Assembly: GCA_914767715.1 (NCBI GenBank)
Contig: OU612071.1
Location: 18,596,948-18,660,947 of the forward strand
Length of the DNA stretch: 64,000 bases
Reading direction: 5' to 3'
DNA from: Membranipora membranacea
Lineage: Eukaryota; Bryozoa; Gymnolaemata; Cheilostomatida; Membraniporidae
Below, piece after piece: positions 1 to 12,400 of the stretch. The notes below the pieces were generated by a model. That model was not told where the DNA came from. It did no database searches and worked only from the letters and a program-made list of their open reading frames with translations. Within the stretch, counting starts at the first letter, position 1. The number at the start of each line of letters is the position of its first letter. A program made the position numbers and the translations under genes.

Positions 1-297
1 TTCTTTGATGAGAGCCAAAGATTTTATATTGGATGGTTTTTCTTGGAATAATATGTGTCAATAATTATCACTGTCTGGTTGTCTGCTGGCCTTCAGCAAA
101 GATATTGATAAGATTTCCCTCTGTGGATAATTGTTGCAAATGTTAGAGGTCTAAACTATAGTCTAATATGGACAAATGTAATCATTATGTAAACATGAAA
201 GCTTACATAAAAATGATGTCAAATGATCAAATAAGTAAAAGATAGAAGAAATCTATAATTATTAATGTAAATAGTACAATTAATGTTTTATTTATAG

Positions 298-401
298 AGG
301 ATTGACGGCGTTTGCTGTTTGTTTCGCCGTTGCGTACACAATGCTGTTATACTACAAGAGTGATCATGACAAATATGTGCTGTCTGCTGACGCTATCAGA
401 G
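298..401 (+). CDS. Signal-anchor exon of the sulfotransferase gene
   Basis: Acceptor TATAG ends at 297 and donor GTAGGC starts at 402. The exon encodes a hydrophobic run (LTAFAVCFAVAYTMLLYY) followed at once by a polar, charged stretch (KSDHDK). That is the pattern of a single signal anchor in a type II Golgi enzyme, with the catalytic part in the lumen. The exon enters at the third base of a codon, so a short upstream exon with the ATG must exist. I saw none with a suitable donor at 1-297. Confidence 0.75.
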
Positions 402-3400
402 GTAGGCATTGTATCTTTTATTATCTATTTGATATGTATTATATTATTTATTATTTTATATTATTATTTATATAAATTATTTACAAAGCCGATACCTGAG
501 AAAACATGTTGGATATTTGTTAAACAATATTATCGAACTTGATGGCTAGTTTTTTTACTGCTAAGTTTGTATTGATAAGCTTCATAAGCTGGCTGTACAT
601 TCTGTTAATCTGACCTATGTTTCAGCTATGCATTCAAGTCAAGGTATGTAGTGCTAGGCTCGGTATGGGCGTGACAGGGATGGGGTAACTCCTACTTGGG
701 AAGGCAACTCGGAATGCCTACCCTCCCTGATTAAAATTTTGCATAATAATCAGGTCTTATATGGATTGGGGGTGATTTAGGCTATATTATAATTAGTGTG
801 TGACAAACTTTGCGTGCAGAGGTTGCTTTAAGTGCTTGGTATTCGGAGTGTCGGATAGAAAAGAAGAGCAGCCCAGAAACTCAGAGTAGAGATGTGGACG
901 ATAAAAGATGCATACACGGTTACTGACTGCAGGAAGGGTGGGAGGATATCCCTCCCTGTTGAGTGGAGAGCATTGGGGGGCTTAGTCTTAAGTGCTCAGA
1001 TGGCTGAAATGCATTATCGAACCCAATTTGAGTGTTTGATAATGTAATACCACTAACTCGCAGTGCAGCCGTCTGGGCACTGAGACTGGGGGAGGCTAGA
1101 CCTAAACTTTTACTTGGAGTCCATTGTGGCACTATGCTAAACTTCAACGCAATGCATTCGGCATTCTTTCAAACAAGCATCTTTGCATAATTTCTGTGCG
1201 TTTGTGCATTTGTGCAACTTTCAAGTTTTGTATAATAAAGGATTTATCTTTGTATCCATGTACTTAGATAGATTGACGGGAAAAGTCCCCCAGCCCTGCA
1301 CACTATACAGATAACAGTTATCCCTTTAGATTTGGTCTCTGGTTTATGAGCACTTGGTATCAGAGATTTTTGTAAGTCTCTGTTTCAAATTAACTAAGTC
1401 AAAACTGAATCCTGGACTATTACCGCTCAATAACAGCACCTGACCCTAAACCTGATACCACCTAGATCAAGTAAAAACTATTTTGCCAGCGATGGAGTTG
1501 CTTCTCTCTACTGACACTCAAACGCTGGCAAAATAGATCAAGTGATGAACAGTAAGGATGTAAGAATCGCATGCTATTAAAGTAATCAAGTGGTTGTTAA
1601 CTGCACTTTGGTATCAACTGACATACATTACATTTGAGAGAACCAACGGTATGGTGTATGCCTATAAGACATGTGGTTACTGCTTATTTTTCAGAAATAT
1701 CAAGGCAAGACAGTCACTTATTAAAGATCCCTCTGCTTAGAGAGCTTCATACACAAATGGATAAGTTGGAGTCACTGGCATATAGAGGAGAGCTGAACAA
1801 CGATAGTATTATCAATTTCTATAATCAGCTCAGAAATATGACAATGGGCGATGCTAGTAAGTTTAAAACTTCAAAAATATATTTAACAAAATCTGTCCAA
1901 GGAGTTAAAGTCTCTAACTCCTTTATCTGTCCTACTGAGATTCTCCATCTCATATCTGTATTTACTCATCATAATAAATTTAATTTTAAATTATAATTTA
2001 GTTATTGTTATATCATGATTAGATTATGATTGAATTGTAAATGAATAAAGAATATTTTATAAATAAATTATAAATCAATCATAAATTAATTATTAATAAA
2101 TCATAATTATTATGATTTATATTTAATTCACAACTTAATCTGGATGACTAAGTTTTAGGCTTCTCTTTTGTATCACATCTTATTTTCCATATTTTATTCT
2201 ATCATGTTAGTGAATTCCGGCTGTAGAATCCAAATATTGAGGAAGTTATGGCCTCTCAAACTTCCAAGGTGACGGCAATTTATCGGCAGTAAGAATCAGC
2301 CGGCAATCCCTATGGTACGTCACAACCATCGTACTTATTACGATACACTAATAAATATGTTGATGATCAAAATGGTCAGTTATGTAATGGTCTCGAACCC
2401 AGGTCCAATTGGCTTTGCAGGCAACGGCTAAATCTGATCTATATTGTCTACAGGCTCACTTAGTTGGTCCAAGTGGCACGATGGTAGCCGTTGCCTATAG
2501 GTATGTGGACCCGGGTTCGATTCCCACCCAGGTCTGAATTTTGATCATCATCTTATCTGTGTGATTATTAGTGTATCACCTCATAATAAGTATGACCATA
2601 GACAAAACACATGTCTATGGTTGTGACGTACCCCAGGGGAAACATCCGCTTATTCCCAATGCCGATTGAAGGCAATCACCCTGGAAGTTTGAGAGGCCAC
2701 AACTTCCTCAATATTTGGATTCTAAAGCTGAAAATCGCTCACATGATAGCATAAAATATGGCGAATAAGATGTGATACAAAAGAACAGCCTCAAACTAAG
2801 TCTAAAGCTGAAAGCTGGAGCTGAGGGATGTTTATGCCTGTTGAGGGATAGGCCTGCTAAGCTTATTAAATATGCGATATAAACAATCTTTGGGGTGGGC
2901 ATTGTTAACTGTCTAAACAAAACATGAGGATGAGCGCTATTTCATTAGCTTGGCTGATGCACCCATCCCCTTTCAAAACCCTGTAGGCTTAGCATAGATG
3001 GATTTCAGACTTTTCTATGAACAGAAGTGGGTCAAATATGCATTTTGATTATCCAAGGGAAATATAATATAATTGCTCAAGCAAATTATGTGTAATATGT
3101 TCCGACCTTCATATCAATGAAGTTCATTGACTTCATTGTTCACATACAGTTTTGTTTTTGAAGCTTGTCAAGCGTCCACTCAAATTTGTTTTGTTTGCAC
3201 AAATAAAAAAGTTGGACGCATTTACAAGACTACTGTTCTTTTCATAATAGTTTTGAACTGTGTAGGCCTAGACACAGTCTGTTTGTGTTTAATTTGGGAT
3301 AGCTGTCTTTTGATCAAGTTAAAAATCGATCAATAATACAATGAATCCAATACTTTCAGGTTTTGCAATATGATTACCACCAAGGTCTTCTGCTATGATA

Positions 3401-6400
3401 AAGCTGCACAAGGGTATTGATGGGCCGTTCGTGTTGCAAGAGAAATTCAGTCCTAGGCGACAGCCATAGAGATATTATATCCTCTATGTATATAATATCT
3501 CTATTGCAACAGCTTTGACGCTTTTACATCTATAATATTAGTTGGCAGACTAATACGCCTTGAGTTTTGAGATAGTATGTCATTCAGGTTGAACTTTAAA
3601 GGATTTTGCTAAAATCTCTTATCCTGCTCATTTATGTAAAATATATTTTTTAGTGTTCAGCGGAGAACCTTTGAACATAACATCAGAAGTAGAAGTGCAG
3701 GAAGATGGGGAGGACGAGAAGGCCCTTCAAACTTTTGAGGAGAATGATGAGGATGCAGAACTTGAGGCTAGGATAGCAGCCTTTGATAAAAACTCTAGTG
3801 GTCAAAGTGTTGTGAGTAATATTCATTATATTTTATGCATGTTTCACGTATTGATTATGGACAAATAGGAAGAGATCAGAGATTAGATAATAATGTGAGT
3901 TGCAACTTTTTGCTTTTTGTTTAAAACAAAAACCAAGAAAGTGGCAGTGTTTTGAGGCTTTGAATCCCGGGCACTATCCTTGCTGTTAATGGAGGCGAGC
4001 ACCTCATACATAACCCAATTGCATAACCCTAGCTTGCCAATCCCTAGTCTGTTATGACTTTTAGAGGGGCTAAATAGATATGATGATTCTTATTCTGTAA
4101 GCATGTTCTTCCTAGCCCAAAAAAAATCCGAATAGCGATAAATTTCATAATATTTTATATTTTATACAACTAATTATTTATAGGTTGACAATGAGCTTGC
4201 CTCTGCATATGACAATCCACTGCTGACTAACTGTGAAGATCTACCTGTGAGACCTCGGTACGCCTCAGACCCGATACCGCTCAAACCAGGGCAGGGCAGA
4301 GAAGACTGCAGACAACACTGCCGGGAGGCGGATAAACCGTATGCCAAACTGGTGGTAAGGGTTAAAGGTCATCTTAGCAATTAGTTCATATCAGTTAACT
4401 GTCATGCATGATGTATTATGTATATGCATATTGCTCAGAATGTACTTTATCAGTGAAAATGAAGCTGGTTATTTCCTTTGGCTCCCGAAGACAGGGGCAT
4501 TGAAATATGTCCCACATGGTTACGATATTCCCCTGCATAGTACGAGTCCTTAGTGCAAGATGACAGGGATACATCCCAACCTCCCTGTTGCAGTGATAGT
4601 AGTAGTTTAAGCGCTTTAACTGTGTCCGGATAGCTGGTAGTAGCATTTCATTATCAAACACTTTCACTACCCAAGTGGCTGATAAGGAAATGCCACTACC
4701 AGCTATCACAGCACAGTTTAAGCGCTAAAACTAGGACAGTAGATAAATTCAGTGTCTTTATGGTTAAATGTCAGTTTTCCCATCGTGAGGGCAGAGGGCA
4801 GATAACACTTGCTATATTGACCCCGGATTGATTTCACTGTTAGCCTGCCAAGGGAATGTTTCCAGATATGTTTGGATGTAGATTGTTATCTCAGGATAAA
4901 TGCTTTCATTCGCTCGGATGGATTATTCAAAGCTGTCGACTTATTACAAAAGCCATAAAATGTCCTACATTTATCAGCATTACAGATTTTCCCTGTCCGA
5001 AACAGGATCATAAAGATGTTGTTTCTACCAAGGAGTCACTCCTTGTTTCTACTAATTATTTTCATATAATATACAAAATTCTAATGCCTCTTTTACCAAG
5101 GGTAGCTGGGAAGGGTGAATAAGGTTATAGGGTTGCTAACTCACACCAGCCACATGGGACTGTTGCATAGGGCAGCCTAATAAGACCTAGTTTAAAAAGA
5201 AAAGGAAATTGACTACCAACAATCTAATATGAAACCTCGCAAAAGGGAGCTTATATATATTCACATAAAAGAATAAACATACCTTTATTCTTTACAATGT
5301 ACTTACTTGATTTTACTTACCTTTTTTCACACAGAGAGGACAATGTTATTGCTATTACCTGGACTCAGCTCACACAGTATTAGATCTGGAGAGATGTAAT
5401 GCCACCTGTAGAACTGATGAGCCTGCATGTAATGTAGAAGAGAAGCCACACTCTATTTCTATGAGAACAGGTTAGTAGTTAAGGGTACTGATGAATTTGA
5501 ATTTGCAGTCTGAAGATCTCACCAAGGAGTTGATCTCACCCAACGTTTTTTTAAGTGCTTAACCCTCGACATGAGGAGACAACTCTTATTTAAGACAGGT
5601 GACCAATAAAGCAGAAAACTGGTGTATTCATAGATTGGTGGTATAATACATGGCCTGGCTATTTGTAAAGATGTTTCTTTGGTATATGAGGTTTGGTTTA
5701 GTAAATGAATCTAGCTAAGAACCTTGCAGCTTATATGCTAAGCATTGTTCGACATCACAACAACGACCATTTAAAACTTCTGGCATGTTGCTGTATTAGG
5801 GTATTACAAGTGGCCAGCAGAAGCATTGCTGAACTTGTGGATTTCATATAAATTGCCATTTGCCTGTGGAGAGTCGAATATCTTCCCCTAATCCAATAAA
5901 AATATATATCAACGTGCCACAAATCTACTCCATTGAAAACACATGTTTTCTTGTTGTTAATCCTATACAAAATGTTATTTTTATTACAGGGTATCAGGAT
6001 GGAGTCAATGAGTGGACTGTTTGGATGATAAACTATGAGCTCGATGTCAAGGTTAGATACAGATCATGTCCACGCTCTACAGACAAAGAGACCAACTGTA
6101 GACCAAAAGTGGAGAGAAAGTCTCCTTCTAAAGACTCTGCTCCTCTCGTCAACCAAGGTATATATATATTGCGTGATGAGGTCAAAGGTAGCCAATGTTT
6201 TGGCTCTGATATGATTGGATGTTGGCTCATAACCACAGCCAATCAGAGCCAACACATTGGCTATATCAAAGTCGCTTCAGAAAGATGGTCTCTCATAGCA
6301 TCCTCACTAAAACTGATAATGCACTGTAAAATTAGCGACTCCTTCTTAGGTCACACGATCTGAATATAAATGTTTACGAGTGAAAGCTAATAGAATAAGT

Positions 6401-9400
6401 TCTTAAGCGTTCATAAATTTACTGCCCCAAAAGGAGCCCTAACTATTAGATTGTGAATTTGGTCTTGATCTGATTTGCTTCACCAATGAACTCATAGAGA
6501 ATGTGACTCTAAATTTAAATGGTTTGATTTTGTATTTGACGGAGTTGCCCACTCTTAGGACATGACAAAACAACTCCAATGTACATGCAACATTTTTCTG
6601 TAGAGTGTGTGTTAGTGGCAAGCGAGGTCATGAATAGCAAAGCAGTTAATTGAAAAGAATGTAAACCAATTTTATCTCACTGATGCTGAAATTACACCAT
6701 AATTATGCTCTTCCTTATTTATGTTAGAGTCATAATCTAATTACCTTGTGTATGCCAACTGCCCCCTCCCCGTCCCCGCCTCTAACATCGAATTCTTTCT
6801 GAAAGTACTTGAGCTACATGACACACTTTACGCTCTAAGGGTATATGACATAACAAGTGTGGACAAACATCGATTCAAGTCTTCATGGGAAGTCGATTGT
6901 GATATCAGCCTCTAATAATTGACATTACAGAAAAAGTCCGGTTCTGTATAGGCAGTTTTAGTCATAGTAGGGGGTTTGTTGGTGCAGCCATATAATGCAT
7001 GCTTAGAAGTATTTTAGGAACTTAGTCCAATCCAATACTCGGGTGTTGTATGATCTTTATCAGGAGCTGTAAGAGATCTCCCATACAGCACCTACCAAAT
7101 TTTCTACAACACCCGTTGCCAGCACCTGTTTTCAGTTCCCATTCAGAACATCATTAACTTTTGTAATAAAAGATTATCTTCTTGTACTTACAGAAGCCAG
7201 AGAGTATATGGGATGTTTTACTGCTGGCTCTCTCACTGAGGATCAGATAATAAGACAGAAGGTTTATAAGAGATTATGGAAGTCTCACATGTACTGTAGG
7301 GACCTCTGTATGAATGTGAACGCCACCTATGCTTTACTATCAGCTAATACTCCACAAAGGGTAAGACTTCGCCTGCTATAATTCTTAGCTTGGGTCCTTG
7401 ACTACACCTGCTGAAATTCTTAGCTTGAGTTCTTGACTACGCCTTCTAAAATTCTTAGATTAGGTTCTTGACTACGCCTGGTAAAACTCTTGGCTTGGGT
7501 TATTTACTACGCCTGCTAAAATTCTTAGCTTGGGTTCTTGACTACACCTGCTAAAATTGTTAGCTTAGGTTCTTGACTATGCCTACTATAATTCTTAGCT
7601 TTGGTTCTTGACTAAACCTGCTAAAATGCTTAGCTTGAGTTCTTTTCTAAATGAGTTTTTGCTGCACTAGGGAGGAACATGATGACAAGGACGTAGTTCT
7701 GAAGCACTGATTGGATCACGGTGTTCTCTTTACTTAGGCGTATCTATTTCAACGTTTGACAATTTAATAGTAAATCGTGTAATATCATGTTTTGAGGCGT
7801 ACAACTTCTGTCCGGGGATATATCACAATCTTACTACCCTGTACAAAGACCATAAAGCAGTTAATTTCCCACTCCATCATCAGAGAACTTAGATGAGTGT
7901 CAGATTTGAATGTTGTTGACAATTTGTAGGATACTTCTTATTATGACTCGCCGCAGGTTTGTAATCATGTGGGCAGTGAGGGTGGGGGGTATCCCACCCC
8001 TTTCCTGGTGTAAGCCTCAAAGATGAGAATTCAATGGGAGACTGTGGGTGGCGGTTTGGCTAATACCACCATGTGTAGTGTATCATAAAAAATCATAACT
8101 CAGGTACAAGAGGGACTGCAATCATGGAGCTCACCCACAATGCATATGACAAAAATAATAATATTTACAGGTACCCATAGACTTAGAAAAGCTGAAACCA
8201 GGCACGCAGGTAAACTTAAATGATAGGATGCTTTCCATTGCTTGCTCAGCACGGCTTGGCTTGTAATGGCTCTGTCCTGATTGGTTGATTTGAACACTAT
8301 ATTTATGCTTTGCACCTCCTGACTATCTATCCATTCACTTATATCTACGTAGAGGGTTAAGTTCAAGATTGCTAGAAGGTTTCACTGTCAACTGCTTGAA
8401 TCATTTGCAGGAACCAATCGATGAGGAGGTACATGGTAAAAAAAGCTTGGTTTTTTGTGGCATGGTGCCAGAATGAATTGACGCCCAGCATGTTCGTGCC
8501 GGACCAAAAAGCTTTTAAAAATTTGGAAGTTATTTTTGTGTTGCTTTGATTCCTCTTAAACTACTCCTTCAAGATTTGTGCTTATTGCACTTACTGTTCA
8601 TGTTACTAAGTGGGACATCAATCTCAGAAATTCTCGCCTAATGGCTGAGGGAGTGAAATGGATTATCAGTCATAGACGATGTAGATTTTTACGTTCCATA
8701 ACTCAGTCCTTTTCTGCACCAAACCCACCGCTTCCATCTGCGGTTTAGTTACATCATATTTTTTAACTATTATATATCTTAGGGTAGTCAATATTTAATT
8801 AACACCCTTAGGTATCCGTCATCAGAAATCAAATGGTTTGATAGCATAAAACAGACACCCCCACATTGCAATTCTATCAGAATACAATAATACTGAGACT
8901 CTTCTTATTATCTTGGTATGATAGTTTTAACAAAATGAAGAGGTATTGATAGTTATCTAAATGGTGCTGCCGTTTTATAACATCAATTCCTACCATAACC
9001 TGAGCACTATCACATACAATCAATCACTAACTGACTCATTGACTGGCTCACTGACTGACTCAATGAATGACTTATTGACTGACTGACTGACTGACTGACT
9101 GACGCAATGACTTACTGACTTACCTACTGACTCACTGACTGACTCACTGACTGTCTCAATGACTGCCTCACTGACTCACTGACTGACTCTCTGAATCACA
9201 AACTGACTTACTGACTGACTCACGAACTGACTGACTGACTGACACACTGTCTGACTCACTGTCTGACACACTGATCGACTGACTTACTCATGGACTGTCT
9301 CGATCACTGTCAGGTAAACAGTGACTGACTCAATCAATCGATCTCTTATCTGCTTAGAGATCATCACTTTTGAACAATTTATGCTTTTCATAAAATTTCA

Positions 9401-12400
9401 TTTATTTTTATTAAATCATGATTCAACTAACATTCATTAAAGCCTGTGTTTTTTTTATTTTTGTAGTACGGATCGAGACAGTGTTACTGCTCTAATACGC
9501 TGGCTCTGAGTCAGCCAGCGGACTCCTGTGCTATAAACGGACTGGGGTACCATGTGTATTCATCTTCTGCTGTGAAAGGACAATATCAACTAAAGGTGAG
9601 TCTGACTGTCTCTGATTGATAGATCAGGAATTCATTCGTGTAGCTCTTGTATCCTCGGAAGGGATTTGCTGCTACAGTCTTTAGGTCAAACTATAGAATT
9701 AGGGACACATGTTAAGTATTTAGATGGAATTGACTCTAATGATCAAAGATACACGGACCCAATAGTGTTATCTTGATGTCAGTATGTCGGTTAGTAATAA
9801 TTATCATTGCGGCCATGTCATTGACTAATAATAAATATCGCATATCAGTCTCCTGACAAACAGGGAGCTATTTGTATTATTACTAATTATTATTATTATT
9901 TATTCATTTATTATTATAAAATATTGTTATTTTTCCATTTTTATTATTTTTTATTATTGTTTATTCATTTATCATGATTATCTATTCTTTCATTATTATA
10001 CTTAATTTATTATATAATTTATTGTTTCTTTTTATTATTATTCATTTATTATTATTTATCGACAATTATTGTTATCTATTAATTTATTATTATTATCTAT
10101 TGATTTATTTTTATATTTTATTTATTATTACGATTGATTGTTCATTCTTATTGTTTATTCATTTATTATTGTGATTTAGTTATTATCGTTATTATTCGTG
10201 TATTATTATTTATTATCGATTATTATTATCTGTAGATATATAAATGTTTCAAATAATTATCTAATTGTTTATTATTACTTATTATTATGATTTATTCAAT
10301 AACATCATGTGTTTAGTATTATTATTATTTTATCATTATTTAATAACATGATCAATTATTTAGCATTGTTTAACAGTTTGTAACTAGTATAAAAACAAAC
10401 CCTCTCTCTCAGAGTATTCTTTATGCTATTTTTAGTTTTCACCTCCTGTGAAGAAGAAAGGCAAAGTTCTGGTAATAGCCAGGTTCCGGTCTGGCTCCTC
10501 GATGACTCAATCATTCTTTGCTAAGATGCCCAAATCTTTGGCCTACTTTGAGCCTGGCAAGATGAAGTCTAAACAAGATGTTCTACATGCTGACAGAGCA
10601 ACGCTCAAGGTATGTAATAATCATCTAATGTGTTGGCTCTGATTGCCTGGTAGGTAGTATTTTCCCACTGAACAGCCAATCATATCAGAGCCATCACATT
10701 GGCCATGTAATAATGAGCTTACCTAATATATTTCTTAAAATTAAATCGTTCTTCTCCCACGAGACCAAACAAGATCCCCTGATCCACTGATCCCCTCCCT
10801 GGTTCACTTTAAAACTCTATCTGTATAATATTATTTTACAAAAATATTGAATATGATATGTTGATGATCTCCTAGATTAATGACACTTTCGAATGATCAC
10901 AATATTGACTCTCTGCAGCTGTGATCTCAATGCTGTGAGCAGAATTTTTTCCCGCACAATAAAACAAGTATACTTTCATGATATATTTTCATTGTTGTGA
11001 CTGCAGAGTTAACAATGTAATCCCTATAGTTATGACCACAATATTGAGAAAGAATTCTCAATGAAATGTCCTTTCTTACTGTGTATGTTTTCAATGCTAG
11101 AAATATTATCTTGCATTGTATTTCATTATGTTTCATTGATTTTTATTTTATTATTGTTTCTGCAGAGTTTAGAAGCCCTGTATGCGTGTAATCCCTACAA
11201 GCTTCCCACATTTCTACACAACTCAATGTTCCTCTCATGGAGTGATAAGATGCTGGGTATAAGAGCGCAGGAAGAGAATTATTCTAAGATTGTCCTACAA
11301 TGCGCTACTAGTAAGTATAATCCTATATATATATATATAATATACACAATATATCAATATATAAATATAGATAATAGATATAATATATGTACTCTGCGAG
11401 ATAAACTTCGCTATAATAAAATAAATTATAAACTTTGCCACCCTTCTCTCTTTTTTGGGTGGCAAAAAGATGGAGTTAATTACATAATCTAATACAAATT
11501 ACCTCTACCTGCACAATTCAGAATATATGGCAAGGGAGGCAATTATCCATGGTTGGTGCGAATCAACATCAGTTGGGGTGCTGTAAGCTCTTCTTGTTGA
11601 AATTGCTGAACTTCTGACATATGTTATTCAATTATAGTAATTTTGGCCAGTTTATTAAGGTTTCTAGGGGAGGCACTGCCCTGCCACCCTGCACCCCCAA
11701 GAACTACCGGCCTGGTATAAAAATTGAATTATGGCGGACATTAGTTAATTAAGTTTGTTTGTTCGTAACTTTATTTTCTCTAGTTAACAAGGCACTGTGT
11801 AAGTTATTTAATTCAGAGTTCAGGAGACCCAAGAGTTGGTTCTAAATTTGAATTGTTCCAGTTATGTTCCTTGGTCAGAGAAGACAACTTGGAATTACAG
11901 TTACAACTTCGAATTAACAGGATGTAGAAACCATTCGCTGAGCTAGGACCACACCCAGGTCTCTGAATTATCAGGACTCTTGTATTAACAGGATTCAAAA
12001 TTAACCAGCTTACACTGTATTTATGTTTTTCATATTACAGCGAGGCCATTTGCGTCATGTTTACCTTTTTGGGTAGAAGCCTGTCAGAGATCAGAGTTTA
12101 TCAATGTGAAAACTATAAGAGTTCTCTCCCCTGAGCCTATAAGAGAGTTTATACAGAATAACAGAGACGTCAGCGTCATCCATCTGGTGAGTTGTAAGCA
12201 CATTCAAACCACACTGACATCAAGACTGCAGTATTATCATGAGTGACGCTAATCCTTAGAGTCAATATAGTCTGAGTACCAAACATGTACCCACCCATAA
12301 TTCATGAAATTGAACTCAGGTCGTCACACCAAACTCCTTGTGATGGTTCTCATGCTTAGTGATTAAGTTCACTACACTCTATCGATCAGAGATATACACG

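Larger units (their letters stand above)
402..3653 (+). other. Introns flanking the stem exon; repeat-rich
   Basis: Apart from exon 1695-1856 I see no coding exon here. The region holds a decayed foldback element near 960-1090, a 13-bp hairpin (about 1475-1532), the long palindrome 2146-2802, and a perfect 15-bp stem (3466-3480 with 3490-3504, ATAGAGATATTATAT). Confidence 0.5.

Noticed and set aside
8171-8209. Possible 39-base phase 0 micro-exon in the WSC intron (VPIDLEKLKPGTQ)
   Set aside because: It has AG and GT ends but would interrupt the second WSC domain, and the first module has no counterpart. Flanking exons already join in frame.
9974-10174. 66-codon frame of Ile/Leu/Tyr
   Set aside because: Low-complexity TTA repeat, not coding.
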